NCBI RefSeq assembly: GCF_000304475.1 | Contig: NC_018942.1 | Span: forward strand, 682,001-746,000 | DNA from: Kazachstania africana CBS 2517 | Lineage: Eukaryota; Ascomycota; Saccharomycetes; Saccharomycetales; Saccharomycetaceae | Direction of reading: 5' to 3' | Length of the DNA: 64,000 bases | In this document: positions 18,535 to 28,756 of the stretch, piece after piece | Numbering within the stretch: position 1 is the stretch's first letter | How the letters are laid out: each line of letters opens with the position of its first letter | Translations under genes and position numbers: made by a program | The notes under the pieces: generated by a model | What the model saw: only the letters and a program-made list of their open reading frames with translations | What the model was told of the DNA's origin: nothing | Database searches by the model: none

Positions 18535-21500
18535 ATGGGACTAAGCAGGACACTTGGAGGAATATATAGACGAGGGACTTTTGAGCTGAAGAAATGGAAG
18601 TATGATGACGTCGCGACTACAACCAAGCAAATAGACTCAGCACAACTACTGGGTGCTGTAAATACCAATCATGAAAATAAAACTAACAAGGTACATGATT
18701 CGGATTTACCCGTAGGACAACGGTATTCCAAGAACTTCAAATTATCATCGTATTTCGGCATTCTGTGCATTTTACTGCTTTCATGCATCTGTTACTTCAG
18801 AATACTTGACGGAGCAGACTCTTCGCAATGCAGACCAATCTATATGTATCCATCATATGCCAGAATTGATGGATTTGATACAAGATTCAACACTTTGGCT
18901 AAAAAATATCACCTTTATCTTTACCGTGAACAGGGTTTAGATACGGAGCCCTTAGCTGATCAGGAAATCCAGCTAGATGGGATCCCAGTATTATTCATAC
19001 CTGGAAATGCAGGCAGTTTCAAACAATCAAGATCAATAGCCTCCGAATGTGCAAACATATTTTTCAAGTCAAGGGACGATATAGAACACGCTAACACAAG
19101 AAATTTAGACTTTTTCACCGCTGATTTTAACGAGGATTTCACTGCTTTTCATGGTAGAACAATGCTAGACCAGGCAGAGTATCTCAATGACGCAATTAGG
19201 TACATCCTGGCTCTTTACCAGGAATCGGCAAGTTACAAGAATTCCGATATGCCTCTGCCACAATCGGTACTAATTGTCGCGCACTCCATGGGTGGGATTG
19301 TCGCAAGGTTGATGCCAACTTTGGAAAATCATATTGCAGGCTCAGTTAATTCAATACTTTCTCTGTCCACCCCACATGCTGCATCACCGGTAACGTTCGA
19401 TGGCGATATCTTGAAAATTTATAAAAAAATTAATGACTACTGGAGAACCCAACTGGATGATGAAAGTTCTTTTTTCTCTCAAAATATGTCCCTGGTCTCA
19501 GTTACTGGTGGCATATCTGACGATGTGTTGCCAGCAGATTATGCTGCCGTACATGATTTGCTACCTCAAACCAACGGATTCACTACTTTTACTACAACAG
19601 TCCCACAAGTCTGGACTCCTATTGACCACCTTGCAATTGTATGGTGCAAACAACTAAGAACTATTATTGCAAAACTGTTGTTGGAGATGGTTGATTTAAG
19701 AACACATAGCAAAACAAGACCATTAAATGAGAGAATTCAATTGTCAAAGAACTTTTTACTTTCTGGGTTTGAAAGTTACTTCATTGAAGACTCTCCAATA
19801 AGAAACCCCAAAACAATGGCTATGAACATTGATACGACCTTTTCAAGCGGAACTACTGAGCTGCAGGCCAATCAGACATTGACACTCAAAAAAAATACTC
19901 TAACTGAGGAACACAAATTTTATAAAGTAGTATTACCAAAGAACAAAAACCATCCATATAGTTTCAGTCTTATAACTTCACTAGACTCAGTCAAAGTGTT
20001 GTTTTGCTTTACAAACCCGAGGACTTCAACTTTGTCGAGTATAAGATGCGTTGATGGAAACAACAACATGAGGATTGTACCGAACTCTTCCGAAGAAACC
20101 AAATACCCAGCGGATTCATCTATTGGAGAGAGTATGAGACATTTTAAGCTCCTTACTGTTGGTGGTCAAGATTTAGAGTCGTACGATTTCATAATAATTG
20201 AAAAGCCTGATGAAGGAGCATTTCAAACAGATGATGATTTTGTTGAGGCATCTCTAGCTGCAAATGAGGAAGTAATAGTTGATAAAGTTTCACCACTTCA
20301 TTTGTTTTTCAAAGGCAGAACTATCAGACTGTACTCCGATAATACTTTATTGACAAAAGATCTACAATTTACTAACTTGTGGGACTCACTATTTTCGTAC
20401 AGGTTAAGAATAAAGGGGCAGACAGGAAAGAACTCTGCATTTCAGCCATTTATACGTCAATGGATTAATGAACCTTTTGAAACAAAATGGCATTTAAACA
20501 TCCTACATAACAATAAGGTGGACATAAATTTTCATAACGTTGCACCATTTATACCGGTCAACATAAGTGCACCAAAGCCGCTTCATTTATCTACAACACT
20601 GCCACATGATACAAAAATTGAGATAACCTTGAACATCAATTGGAGCTTAACCATGAAAATGCTCTTCATAAGATACAGGCTTGCTATTGCATCTTTCCCC
20701 ACTTCAATACTTGCACTAATAATAGCATGCCAATTTTATACTTATTACAAATCATCTAAGTTTGTTTCCTTTCCTTCAATGCTGAGCCATACATTGGAAA
20801 AATATGGGATTTCTCTTCTCTTCATTTACATGAGTTTGTCACCACTAGTCAACTTAGAATGCATACAAAGGCTTCTATATTTTTTTGATCCAATAAAGCT
20901 GAACAAACCATTTTTATTAGAGAATAAGAGGATGTTAACTAACTTTTACTTTTTAGGTATCAGAAGCTGGCTTATGTCTTGGATTGGACCATTATTTGCT
21001 ACGATGGCCGTTGGTGCACTATATGCCATATGTAAAATAATTGATCTTTTAACAATTTTGGCAAGGAACTTTGTAAGTGGTAGATCAGTCAAAAGAAGCA
21101 CAACCAGGGTTTTTATTGATAGGTACAGAATTTTATCATGCTGTTTATTAGCCGCCGGTGTTGTTTTTTACATACCGTATCAGTTGGCATACGTGATATG
21201 CGTCGTTATCCAATTAGGTACATGTTTGAGAGTCATGCTAGGAACTGAGGACAAAAATTTGCTAAATTACAACGTATCTCTTTTATTATTAATGCTATTT
21301 ACCATGGCCATAGAAATACCCACTATTATTGTCTTTTTGCACAATGTCTCAATCGGATGGGAAGCTACATTTAACTCGCATCACAATTCTATGTCAATAT
21401 TACCTATAGTCATGCTTGTCAGTTCGAATTCCAACTTTAACATGCCACATTTTGGTAAAAGTTCAATTGACTGGCATGCTATTTCAGCTTTATTAGGTTA

Positions 21501-21621
21501 CATGAGTATTTTTTCGTTAATTTATGGAATTAGGAATTTATACTGGATTCATTATATCCTGAACATAGTATTTTGTTGGCTTTTTTATGGGTCTATTATG
21601 AACTATGTAAACGCTATATAG
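18535..21621 (+). CDS. BST1: GPI inositol-deacylase
   Basis: 1028 residues (S. cerevisiae Bst1 is 1029). Bst1 (PGAP1 family) removes the acyl chain from inositol of GPI anchors in the ER, needed for exit of GPI proteins and ER quality control. An N-terminal membrane anchor (about residues 75-90) precedes the luminal lipase domain with the nucleophile motif VAHSMGG (serine near 250) and the upstream oxyanion segment PVLFIPGNAGSFKQ. A C-terminal block of about seven hydrophobic segments follows (about 710-1025). It is convergent with STE2 with only 5 bp between the stop codons. Confidence 0.95.
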   Translation: MGLSRTLGGIYRRGTFELKKWKYDDVATTTKQIDSAQLLGAVNTNHENKTNKVHDSDLPVGQRYSKNFKLSSYFGILCILLLSCICYFRILDGADSSQCRPIYMYPSYARIDGFDTRFNTLAKKYHLYLYREQGLDTEPLADQEIQLDGIPVLFIPGNAGSFKQSRSIASECANIFFKSRDDIEHANTRNLDFFTADFNEDFTAFHGRTMLDQAEYLNDAIRYILALYQESASYKNSDMPLPQSVLIVAHSMGGIVARLMPTLENHIAGSVNSILSLSTPHAASPVTFDGDILKIYKKINDYWRTQLDDESSFFSQNMSLVSVTGGISDDVLPADYAAVHDLLPQTNGFTTFTTTVPQVWTPIDHLAIVWCKQLRTIIAKLLLEMVDLRTHSKTRPLNERIQLSKNFLLSGFESYFIEDSPIRNPKTMAMNIDTTFSSGTTELQANQTLTLKKNTLTEEHKFYKVVLPKNKNHPYSFSLITSLDSVKVLFCFTNPRTSTLSSIRCVDGNNNMRIVPNSSEETKYPADSSIGESMRHFKLLTVGGQDLESYDFIIIEKPDEGAFQTDDDFVEASLAANEEVIVDKVSPLHLFFKGRTIRLYSDNTLLTKDLQFTNLWDSLFSYRLRIKGQTGKNSAFQPFIRQWINEPFETKWHLNILHNNKVDINFHNVAPFIPVNISAPKPLHLSTTLPHDTKIEITLNINWSLTMKMLFIRYRLAIASFPTSILALIIACQFYTYYKSSKFVSFPSMLSHTLEKYGISLLFIYMSLSPLVNLECIQRLLYFFDPIKLNKPFLLENKRMLTNFYFLGIRSWLMSWIGPLFATMAVGALYAICKIIDLLTILARNFVSGRSVKRSTTRVFIDRYRILSCCLLAAGVVFYIPYQLAYVICVVIQLGTCLRVMLGTEDKNLLNYNVSLLLLMLFTMAIEIPTIIVFLHNVSIGWEATFNSHHNSMSILPIVMLVSSNSNFNMPHFGKSSIDWHAISALLGYMSIFSLIYGIRNLYWIHYILNIVFCWLFYGSIMNYVNAI

Positions 21622-21626
21622 AAAAG

Positions 21627-22895
21627 TTAAGGGTTAGGATCATTTAGTCCTGAAGAGTTAGTATCCGCATTTATATTCTCAATGGTTTCATTTTCATTTA
21701 TCCAGAAATTTCTTGCATCTTTGTCAGCTTCAGTATTTGGAGTATATAAATCATCAGCAAGAGAAGAATCGTCAAGATCACTTGAATCTGAATTGCTCTT
21801 TTGCCATTTCGTTCTTGTCAATTCATAGAAGGCATTCTTCTCTAAGTCATCGATTTTTGTGACTTCACTTCTTGGAGAGCTCCTAATTTGGAATGAATGA
21901 TTACTGTCCCCGTCATTTGGATGGAATCCAGTGCCGTCACTTTGGGTGTAATCTGAGAGATAACTGTTTGAAATAGTTGTTGTAGACATATTATTATTTG
22001 CTGATGCCCACATTGACGATAGTGGTAAGGAAAGTACCACCAACAATGTACTTATGGTAATTAAGACATCCGTACTCTCGGTTGAGCTTAAACTGTAGGC
22101 TAAAATGACTATTATTGATGGGACTAAAAGTGATTGACACGTCATGATTAATAAGATATGGAAGCTATCGAATTGTTTGAGACCAAGATAACGTCTTGAT
22201 CTAATTGCTACCAATAACTTGACAACTAGGGTGAAAGTCATGAAGTTAATTGAAGAGGAGAATAAAATGAACCCGATATTGTAATATTTAGGGTTCACGT
22301 AGGACCCATTATATGATGAGATAATAGATTTTATGGCGTATGTCAATAACATTCCGACAGTTGAAATTCCCAGTAAGGTAGAAAGGGCAATAAGCATCAA
22401 ACTATATTTTTGAATGTTATTATTAGCACCAGTAAACATAATTCTAATTTGGAAGACGAGTGAACATTCAATACAGGCCACTAAAAGTACGTCGAACATA
22501 CTTGCAGCATTAGATATATTCAAATCATACCTACTAACCAATTGTGGGAACAGCGTTAAGTAATAGGTAACTGAGGTAGAATTAGAGAATAGATATTTAA
22601 AGTAAAGTCCCGAATGTATGATAATGAGTATTAAAGATATTTGATTTATTATGAAGATTGGAGTTTTCTTCTTTTTAGAAACTAGCCACATTACTATTGT
22701 CGTTAATGTTGCACATCCACATCTTACACCGAACAAAATACCTTCTCTGATTTTTTCATTTACTATGTCATTAAGATAGTCAAATGTTATTGCAGTGTCA
22801 TTACCATATATGGATGTATAGAGTAGTATGCTTTGAGTTGGATCGTAAGAGGGATCATAAACTAAAGAACTAATATTGTAGTCTGCCATAGACAT
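21627..22895 (-). CDS. STE2: Alpha-factor pheromone receptor (GPCR)
   Basis: 422 residues (S. cerevisiae Ste2 is 431). It is the seven-transmembrane receptor on MATa cells that binds alpha-factor and activates the Gpa1 G protein. Seven hydrophobic segments span about residues 48-290. The dimerisation motif GVRCG in TM1 is kept exactly, and the short N-terminus has N-glycosylation sequons (NIS). The C-terminal tail (about 295-422) is rich in Ser/Asp and Lys, suited to phosphorylation-dependent endocytosis. Two ATGs (codons 1 and 3) are in frame. The promoter carries an alpha2-Mcm1 operator and a Ste12-type element, so expression should be restricted to a cells. Confidence 0.96.
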   Translation of the reverse strand: MSMADYNISSLVYDPSYDPTQSILLYTSIYGNDTAITFDYLNDIVNEKIREGILFGVRCGCATLTTIVMWLVSKKKKTPIFIINQISLILIIIHSGLYFKYLFSNSTSVTYYLTLFPQLVSRYDLNISNAASMFDVLLVACIECSLVFQIRIMFTGANNNIQKYSLMLIALSTLLGISTVGMLLTYAIKSIISSYNGSYVNPKYYNIGFILFSSSINFMTFTLVVKLLVAIRSRRYLGLKQFDSFHILLIMTCQSLLVPSIIVILAYSLSSTESTDVLITISTLLVVLSLPLSSMWASANNNMSTTTISNSYLSDYTQSDGTGFHPNDGDSNHSFQIRSSPRSEVTKIDDLEKNAFYELTRTKWQKSNSDSSDLDDSSLADDLYTPNTEADKDARNFWINENETIENINADTNSSGLNDPNP

Positions 22896-22961
22896 TTTGA
22901 GCGATACTCCATTAAACTTGTAACAGACTTACCACATGTCTGTTCTCTGATACGGATGCTT

Positions 22962-22971
22962 TTATATATAT
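22962..22971 (-). promoter_or_regulatory. STE2 TATA box
   Basis: TATATATAAA on the minus strand about 70 bp before the STE2 ATG and about 45 bp downstream of the a-specific operator. This is the usual order in yeast a-specific promoters. Confidence 0.6.
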
Positions 22972-23011
22972 TTGTAAGTAAGCATCGCTTGGCTGCATTT
23001 ACTGTCATCGC

Positions 23012-23018
23012 TGTTTCA
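23012..23018 (-). promoter_or_regulatory. Pheromone response element (Ste12 site) next to the operator
   Basis: TGAAACA on the minus strand, the consensus Ste12 site, overlaps the distal end of the alpha2 half-site by two bases. It is on the far side of the P-box from this end and would allow pheromone induction together with Mcm1. Confidence 0.65.
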
Positions 23019-23048
23019 TGTAATATGCCTAATCGGGCAATTTACATG
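23017..23048 (-). promoter_or_regulatory. Alpha2/Mcm1 operator of STE2 (a-specific gene operator)
   Basis: A 32-bp near-symmetric element. The outer half-sites CATGTAAT (23017-23024) and TTTACATG (23041-23048) match Mat-alpha2 homeodomain sites. The centre CCTAATCGGG (23028-23037) is an Mcm1 P-box. Spacing equals that of the S. cerevisiae asg operators. It predicts repression in alpha and diploid cells and Mcm1-driven expression in a cells. Confidence 0.9.
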
Positions 23049-23672
23049 ATTTTTTTTTCAATGGGCAAAACCTCAAAAAGACTCAAACCTGTCAGTCAAT
23101 AAAAAAGCGTGCAGAGATGGACAACTTGCATGGAGCAGCTTGGAATTTGATGCTTACGTATATTTTTGTTTGCTATGGGGACAATTGACTCGTGGATTAT
23201 TTCAATAGGTTTTTGTGTTACTGATAAGAGTGTTACAAAAAATGGAGCCATAGTTGATCAATTCGAGGCATGCGTTTTGAACGCATTTCCTCATTCAGTA
23301 AAATAATGAGCTTATTATGTTTCAGATGTATGAAAGTAAAACAATATATTCTCCTATTTGATTGTTTATTACTCAACCTGGAGACTAAGCTGCATGGATT
23401 ACCTTCCATTGCAATCTTTCGAAATTACGCTCAATTAACATAACACTTCAGACATTATAACCCGATATCTACACACATTTCTATACAGCTTAGCTGGAAG
23501 TATGACTCGCTGACGTTCAAGTCTGACACCATCTTTTAGTTGGCCTTTTTTTTTTTTTAATCAAATTTTTGGGATATGAGGCGAAAATAGGTGAATTTAT
23601 TATAGTGAAAGCCACTCTTTTCACAAGCATCCCAGAAGAAAGAGAGAAACGAGTAATCGCTTGAAATTTGGA

Positions 23673-25073
23673 ATGGGTTCCACTTCTGATTCCTACTCAT
23701 CTAGCCAGGAAACACTGGCTACTTTAGAAAGTAATACAATTTATGATTTCATTCCTTCGTATATCAATCTAGGCTTCCAAAAAGAATTAAAGCTTAAAAT
23801 CATTCGTGATACTACCAATCCCGTTGTACTGGAAATATTGGGTTCTGAAAAATTTGGATTCATTGAGAATAAAGTTAGAAGTAAGTGTTGGCACTGTCTT
23901 TTGTCTAGGCAATTAAGATTAGAGAATTCCAGGAATAATGACGTTCTAATAGATCATCCTGATGAGAATCAAATCAATTTGGACGTAAAAAGATCCTTCT
24001 CGTTCGTTGAGAATACCAAGCATAGGGATTTCTTGAAAGATTTACTTTCCCGCATTATCATTGGAATTTTCAGAAAGCATCCTAAATTGAGATACTACCA
24101 AGGTTATCATGATATCGTCTCGCTCTTCATATTAGTGTGGCATTCAAATGAGGAAGTGGATTTATCACTCAGTACAATGATATTGAGTGCTGTAGACGCT
24201 CAATTTGACACTGTATTTGAGTGTGTGGAAATCTTTACTTTGGTTTATCTAAGGGATTTTATGATGAATTCACTAGATTTTCCCATTGATCAATTGAAAT
24301 TAATCTCCCATTTAATTAAAGAAAAGGATCCAGACCTATACCATTCTATGAAACTTGATAAAATCAGTCCTTTCTTTGCCATATCATCAATTTTAACTTT
24401 CTTTTCACATGATTTAAAGCCAACGAATGAAAATTCGATTATATGGGAAATTTTTGATTTGATAATAAGTAAAAATTCAAGTTTTATACCTATTTTAATC
24501 TTTACGAATTTTATTCTTATGCAAAAGCAGAAATTGATTGACCAAATCAATTTGAATACGGAGAATTTTGATAATGAAACAGATCTTATTCATGCTTCAA
24601 TACAGCAAATTTTACTGACATCTATATCTAATGAAAATTTCTTCTTCAAAATAATGACAATTACAAGATTGAATTACAATCGTGACGTCAAACTTTTATC
24701 TAAGGTTTTATTCGACTCAAGAATTATTAACTGTGGGAGCCCGTTGTTAACCACAGCAAAAGGTAATAACAAGACGCTATTTGACACAAAAGATATAGAT
24801 AATTTGATTGATAAACAAATCAAGATCAATGGGACGCGGAAAAATATCAGACAAACAAACACAAGGTTCAATATAGTCCTCTATCATGTCATTAATAACA
24901 AGCATCTCTTGGTCAAACTGTCAATTCTTGTTGGTTTACTTGCCATCATATCAAAATTCTCTAATAGAAACCTCATCTGGGAAACATATCATAAGACCAA
25001 GAAAGTGTGGCTAGATCCATTACACTGCCTACTTCATAATCCCACGTCATATCTTTATTCAAATAATAATTAA
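23673..25073 (+). CDS. GYP8: Ypt/Rab GTPase-activating protein Gyp8
   Basis: 466 residues (S. cerevisiae Gyp8 is 497). This is a TBC-domain GAP acting on Ypt1 and related Rabs in early secretion. The TBC domain starts with IENKVRSKCWHCLL (about residues 65-78), and the second catalytic finger is visible as RYYQGYHDIVSLF (about 140-152). The Arg finger motif is not classical in this branch. A C-terminal hydrophobic segment (LVKLSILVGLLAIIS, about 412-426) suggests a tail anchor. The open frame begins earlier at a TTG, but the first ATG is at 23673 (MGSTSDSYSSSQ). Its presumed substrate YPT1 lies in the same window. Followed by CAF16 and CAK1 on the same strand, as in S. cerevisiae. Confidence 0.93.
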   Translation: MGSTSDSYSSSQETLATLESNTIYDFIPSYINLGFQKELKLKIIRDTTNPVVLEILGSEKFGFIENKVRSKCWHCLLSRQLRLENSRNNDVLIDHPDENQINLDVKRSFSFVENTKHRDFLKDLLSRIIIGIFRKHPKLRYYQGYHDIVSLFILVWHSNEEVDLSLSTMILSAVDAQFDTVFECVEIFTLVYLRDFMMNSLDFPIDQLKLISHLIKEKDPDLYHSMKLDKISPFFAISSILTFFSHDLKPTNENSIIWEIFDLIISKNSSFIPILIFTNFILMQKQKLIDQINLNTENFDNETDLIHASIQQILLTSISNENFFFKIMTITRLNYNRDVKLLSKVLFDSRIINCGSPLLTTAKGNNKTLFDTKDIDNLIDKQIKINGTRKNIRQTNTRFNIVLYHVINNKHLLVKLSILVGLLAIISKFSNRNLIWETYHKTKKVWLDPLHCLLHNPTSYLYSNNN

Positions 25074-25202
25074 ACTGTGTATTACTTAATAACCACGGCC
25101 ATCGGAGATTTTTTTTTTCACTTTTTTTTGTAGCATATAAAGATGAAGATTTCCAGAGCATCTGTGAAAAGTGTGAAAGAGCAACAGAGCTGGATCAAGA
25201 AC

Positions 25203-26039
25203 ATGTCTGCCTCATTAGCTGTTGAAGTAGATAATTTGACGTATACTTTCCCTCATAATGATAAACCTTCTTTGTACAACATTGTGCTGAATATTCCGTG
25301 GAACTCTAGGACTCTCTTAATCGGCCTCAACGGTGCAGGGAAGTCAACGCTACTGAAACTATTAAGTGGTAAACATCTTTGCTTAAATGGAAGAATACTA
25401 GTTAATGGATTAGATCCATTCAGTCCAAACTCAATGCACAAGGACAATGAAGATGTCCAAATAACTACATATCTGGGAACCGAATGGTGCCATATGAGTA
25501 TTATTGACAGAGACATAGGAGTGTTGGAATTACTAGAAAGTATAGGTTATCATCATTACAAAGAACGTGGTGATAATCTAATTGAGATTCTGGAAGTTGA
25601 CGTTAACTGGAGGATGCACAAATTGAGCGATGGCCAAAAAAGACGTGTGCAATTAGTCATGGGTTTACTAAAGCCATTCAGAGTCCTGCTTCTGGATGAA
25701 GTCACTGTGGATTTGGATGTCATTGCAAGATCAAGATTGTTAACGTTTTTGAAAACTGAAACTGAGGTAAGAAAGTGCTCCATCATTTATGCCACCCATA
25801 TTTTCGATGGGCTAGCCAAATGGCCTGATAAAATCATTCATTTGAAAGATGGTGCAATAGTTTCTCAACTGAATTACAAGGCGGACGTAGAATTTGTTAA
25901 TGATGTAGGTACTGGGAATACCAACGGTAAAGTGACATTCCATGAACATAATAAACCTTCAGTCACCGTAACGAAGGTTAATAGTCTACATCCACTTGCC
26001 GTGGCTTGGCTTAAGAAGGAAAACTACAAAGTCGAGTAG
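25203..26039 (+). CDS. CAF16: ABC-type ATPase Caf16
   Basis: 278 residues from the chosen ATG 25203 (S. cerevisiae 289). A soluble, non-membrane ABC protein of the I-type family, associated with CCR4-NOT and Srb/Mediator components. The nucleotide-binding domain has Walker A GLNGAGKST, signature SDGQKRRVQ in place of LSGGQ, Walker B LLLDEVTVDLD and the switch ATHIFDG. An in-frame ATG also exists 20 codons upstream (25143), but a TATA-like CATATAAAG at 25134-25142 touches it. Transcription should therefore start after it, and MSASLAVEVDNLTY aligns with the S. cerevisiae start. Confidence 0.92.
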   Translation: MSASLAVEVDNLTYTFPHNDKPSLYNIVLNIPWNSRTLLIGLNGAGKSTLLKLLSGKHLCLNGRILVNGLDPFSPNSMHKDNEDVQITTYLGTEWCHMSIIDRDIGVLELLESIGYHHYKERGDNLIEILEVDVNWRMHKLSDGQKRRVQLVMGLLKPFRVLLLDEVTVDLDVIARSRLLTFLKTETEVRKCSIIYATHIFDGLAKWPDKIIHLKDGAIVSQLNYKADVEFVNDVGTGNTNGKVTFHEHNKPSVTVTKVNSLHPLAVAWLKKENYKVE

Positions 26040-26185
26040 TACTGTTTCCTTTTTTATAGAATGATAACTTGTATATATATTCAGACTATATATTATAGAT
26101 GCGATCAAGATTTCTCAATGACATATATCTACAAATACAAAAAAAAATTAGATCCTTTGAAGAGGGTAGAGCAAGATTAAAAGTG

Positions 26186-27277
26186 ATGAACAAGCTAGAT
26201 CAAATTGACAATGGCGATAAAAAACTGTATAAATCAACTAAATTTGCATGCATTTACAAAGTGAAAGATATTTATGCGATCAAAACTGTGCCTGTTGATT
26301 TCAATGCACCACCACACAATCACAAGAGAGAATTAAAAATTTTACAGGATTTTAACAAAATAGAAGAGTCTGATAAATATATCGTGAAATTGTTAGATTA
26401 TAAACTAGTGGATGATGAGTTACAATTTTTGCTTCCCTTTGTTCCCTTAACGTTACACGATTTCATGTCTTCTCAATATAAGTCACATAAGAAACGATAT
26501 AATCCGTATTATAGTACTGCTGAAACTGAATCACCAGAAAAAAAGTATACCAATGGGTTCGAAGTCAAGACGTTGCTAGTACCCTTTCTTACACAAATCA
26601 TAAAGGCAGTAAATTTTGTGCATAAGCAAAAGATTATTCATCGTGATATCAAACCGCAAAATATAATGTATCAACCTAATGATAATTCTCTAAAGCTGAT
26701 AGACTTTGGAATTTCATATGACTATAATGATACTCAACAACTTGTAACTGAACCATCATCTGAAAAGATAACAGATGTTTCTACTTCTTTTTATAAGGCA
26801 CCAGAATTATTGTTTGGAGTTAAAAATTATGATTTCAAAATTGATATCTGGAGTGTTCTTGTCATTGCATCGCAGTGGTTACAATCTGAAAAACTAGGAA
26901 ATGACTTTATGGTTTTACCGGCTATGTTTGATGATGGAAGTGGATATTTAGAGAACGGAAGTGATATAAGGTTGATTTTATCCATATTTGACCAACTTGG
27001 CGTTCCTTCCTTAGATGGATGGAATGAACTCAGGGATTTTGGGTCTGCAGATGCTTTTGCTGGATTATTTGGAGAACAAGGCAATGGAAACTATATATTA
27101 GACCAGGAATACAGTACTCAAGTGGGAAGAATGATAGAAATGTTGCCCAAATTGAATGAAATCGATGATGTGAAGCTAAAAAATAAACTTGTTGACCTTT
27201 TTTTGAAAATGATACCACTACAAAGTAAAGATAGATGGGATACTGGGCGTTTGCTTCAAGTGCTGGAAACATTATAA
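26186..27277 (+). CDS. CAK1: CDK-activating kinase Cak1
   Basis: 363 residues from ATG 26186 (S. cerevisiae 368). Cak1 is a monomeric kinase that phosphorylates the T-loop of Cdc28, Kin28, Bur1 and others. It is atypical because it lacks the Gly-rich loop; here the region reads KSTKFACIYKVKDIYAIK. Catalytic HRDIKPQN, DFGISYD and the APE motif (KAPELLFG) are intact. The frame is open 29 codons further up to ATG 26099. I prefer 26186 because MNKLDQID matches the S. cerevisiae start and TATATA sequences at 26071-26096 abut the upstream ATG. The longer form (26099-27277, 392 aa) cannot be excluded. Confidence 0.9.
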   Translation: MNKLDQIDNGDKKLYKSTKFACIYKVKDIYAIKTVPVDFNAPPHNHKRELKILQDFNKIEESDKYIVKLLDYKLVDDELQFLLPFVPLTLHDFMSSQYKSHKKRYNPYYSTAETESPEKKYTNGFEVKTLLVPFLTQIIKAVNFVHKQKIIHRDIKPQNIMYQPNDNSLKLIDFGISYDYNDTQQLVTEPSSEKITDVSTSFYKAPELLFGVKNYDFKIDIWSVLVIASQWLQSEKLGNDFMVLPAMFDDGSGYLENGSDIRLILSIFDQLGVPSLDGWNELRDFGSADAFAGLFGEQGNGNYILDQEYSTQVGRMIEMLPKLNEIDDVKLKNKLVDLFLKMIPLQSKDRWDTGRLLQVLETL

Positions 27278-27346
27278 TAAATTTCTATATAAGTATTTTA
27301 TTTTTGCAAGCTAGAAAATTGTATATTTACAATAAAAAAAAAGAGC

Positions 27347-28756
27347 TCAAATGGCAAGTGGATATTGAACGACCCAGTTATTGATTTCTTCCTTTATTGG
27401 AATCCAGATACCATCGTTGGCATCAATTGCTGCTTTGAAGTCCTTTAACCTATTCGATTCTTTTGGTAAGCTAGTTTGAGTTTCTTTAGCAATGTTGGTT
27501 GCCATATCAATGTATTGAACGATACGAGCAAAGTCATTTTCAGACATACCTCTTGTAGTCATTGCTGGTGCACCGATACGGATACCACCTGGCACTAAAG
27601 CTGATTTATCACCTGGAATTGAATTTTTGTTCAGAGCAATATTAAGTTTTTCACAGACGTATTCAACTCTGGCGCCATCGACACCTTGCTCCCTCAAAGA
27701 AACCAAAACCATATGAGAGTCTGTACCATCAGAAACTAAACTGTAACCCAAGTTTTTGAACCCTTTTTCCAGTATTTTAGCATTTTTTAAGACGTTTAAT
27801 TGATATTCCTTAAATTCAGGAGTAGCGGCTTGTTTCAAAGCTGTAGCCAAGGCAGCAATTGTATGATTATGTGGACCACCTTGATGACCTGGAAAAACTG
27901 AAAAATTTATTGGATTTTCAAGATCATACAATATTTCTTTACCAGTTTTGGGATTAATGGATCTGACACCTTTTCTGAAAAATATCATAGCACCTCTTGG
28001 ACCTCTAAGAGACTTGTGAGTTGTTGTCGTGACAATGTCCGCATACTCAAATGGTGATGGAATGACACCCGCAGCAACTAAACCTGAGATATGGGCCATG
28101 TCAACCATTAAGTAAGCTCCACAACTGTCAGCAATCTCTCTCATTCTCTTATAATCAATTAGACGACAGTAAGCTGAAGTACCAGCGACTAAAACTTTTG
28201 GTCTATATAAGATAGCATTCTTTTCCAAAGTGTCGTAATCAATAATTCCTGTTTCTGGATCAACTCTATATGGGAAGGATTCAAAATAAGTTGAAACTGC
28301 TGATATTTTTCTATGTTCTGTAGCATACCCATGTGAAAGGTGACCACCATCAGGTAGATAGAGTCCCATTAATCTGTCGTGAGGCTTCATTAGAGCCTGA
28401 TAGACTTGTAAGTTAGCTGGAGATCCAGACAGAGTTTGTACATTAACACCCCATCTATCAGGAGACAATGAAAAAGCATTTAATGCTCTTTGCTGACATA
28501 AAATTTCAATTTTATCGATATTTTCATTTCCACCATAATAACGGGCACCTGGATAACCTTCGGAATATTTGTTAGATAAAGGTGTTCCTAATGCGTCAAA
28601 GACTGATTTGGTGGTAAAATTTTCAGATGCGATTAAGACGATTGACTTTCTTTGTCTATCAATCTCGTCATTTATTAAATTTTTCAATTCTGGATCAGTC
28701 TCGACTAATGGAGACGTGATTAATTTTAAAGAAGATTCCGATAGTATGTTAGGCAT
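27347..28756 (-). CDS. SHM2: Cytosolic serine hydroxymethyltransferase
   Basis: 469 residues, the same length as S. cerevisiae Shm2. This is a PLP enzyme interconverting serine plus tetrahydrofolate with glycine plus 5,10-methylene-THF, feeding purine, thymidylate and methionine synthesis. The PLP-binding lysine lies in [13 protein letters not shown] (about residues 242-254). There is no mitochondrial presequence, which separates it from Shm1. It is on S. cerevisiae chromosome XII (YLR058C) but sits here beside CAK1 and AGX1. AGX1, directly upstream, makes glycine too. It is convergent with CAK1 (69 bp). Confidence 0.96.
   Translation of the reverse strand: MPNILSESSLKLITSPLVETDPELKNLINDEIDRQRKSIVLIASENFTTKSVFDALGTPLSNKYSEGYPGARYYGGNENIDKIEILCQQRALNAFSLSPDRWGVNVQTLSGSPANLQVYQALMKPHDRLMGLYLPDGGHLSHGYATEHRKISAVSTYFESFPYRVDPETGIIDYDTLEKNAILYRPKVLVAGTSAYCRLIDYKRMREIADSCGAYLMVDMAHISGLVAAGVIPSPFEYADIVTTTTHKSLRGPRGAMIFFRKGVRSINPKTGKEILYDLENPINFSVFPGHQGGPHNHTIAALATALKQAATPEFKEYQLNVLKNAKILEKGFKNLGYSLVSDGTDSHMVLVSLREQGVDGARVEYVCEKLNIALNKNSIPGDKSALVPGGIRIGAPAMTTRGMSENDFARIVQYIDMATNIAKETQTSLPKESNRLKDFKAAIDANDGIWIPIKEEINNWVVQYPLAI

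Larger units (their letters stand above)
22896..23672. other. STE2-GYP8 divergent intergenic region
   Basis: 777 bp. Apart from the STE2 control elements listed separately, it shows a T-run at about 23548-23558 before GYP8 and no ORF or RNA gene. Confidence 0.5.

Noticed and set aside
23017..23048. Operator considered as an HMG-type a2-activator site, as in pre-duplication yeasts
   Set aside because: The flanking half-sites are CATGTAAT/TTTACATG homeodomain sites and not the CATTGT type expected for a2.
25143..25202. N-terminal 20-codon extension of CAF16
   Set aside because: A TATA-like box directly abuts this ATG, and the downstream ATG matches the S. cerevisiae start.
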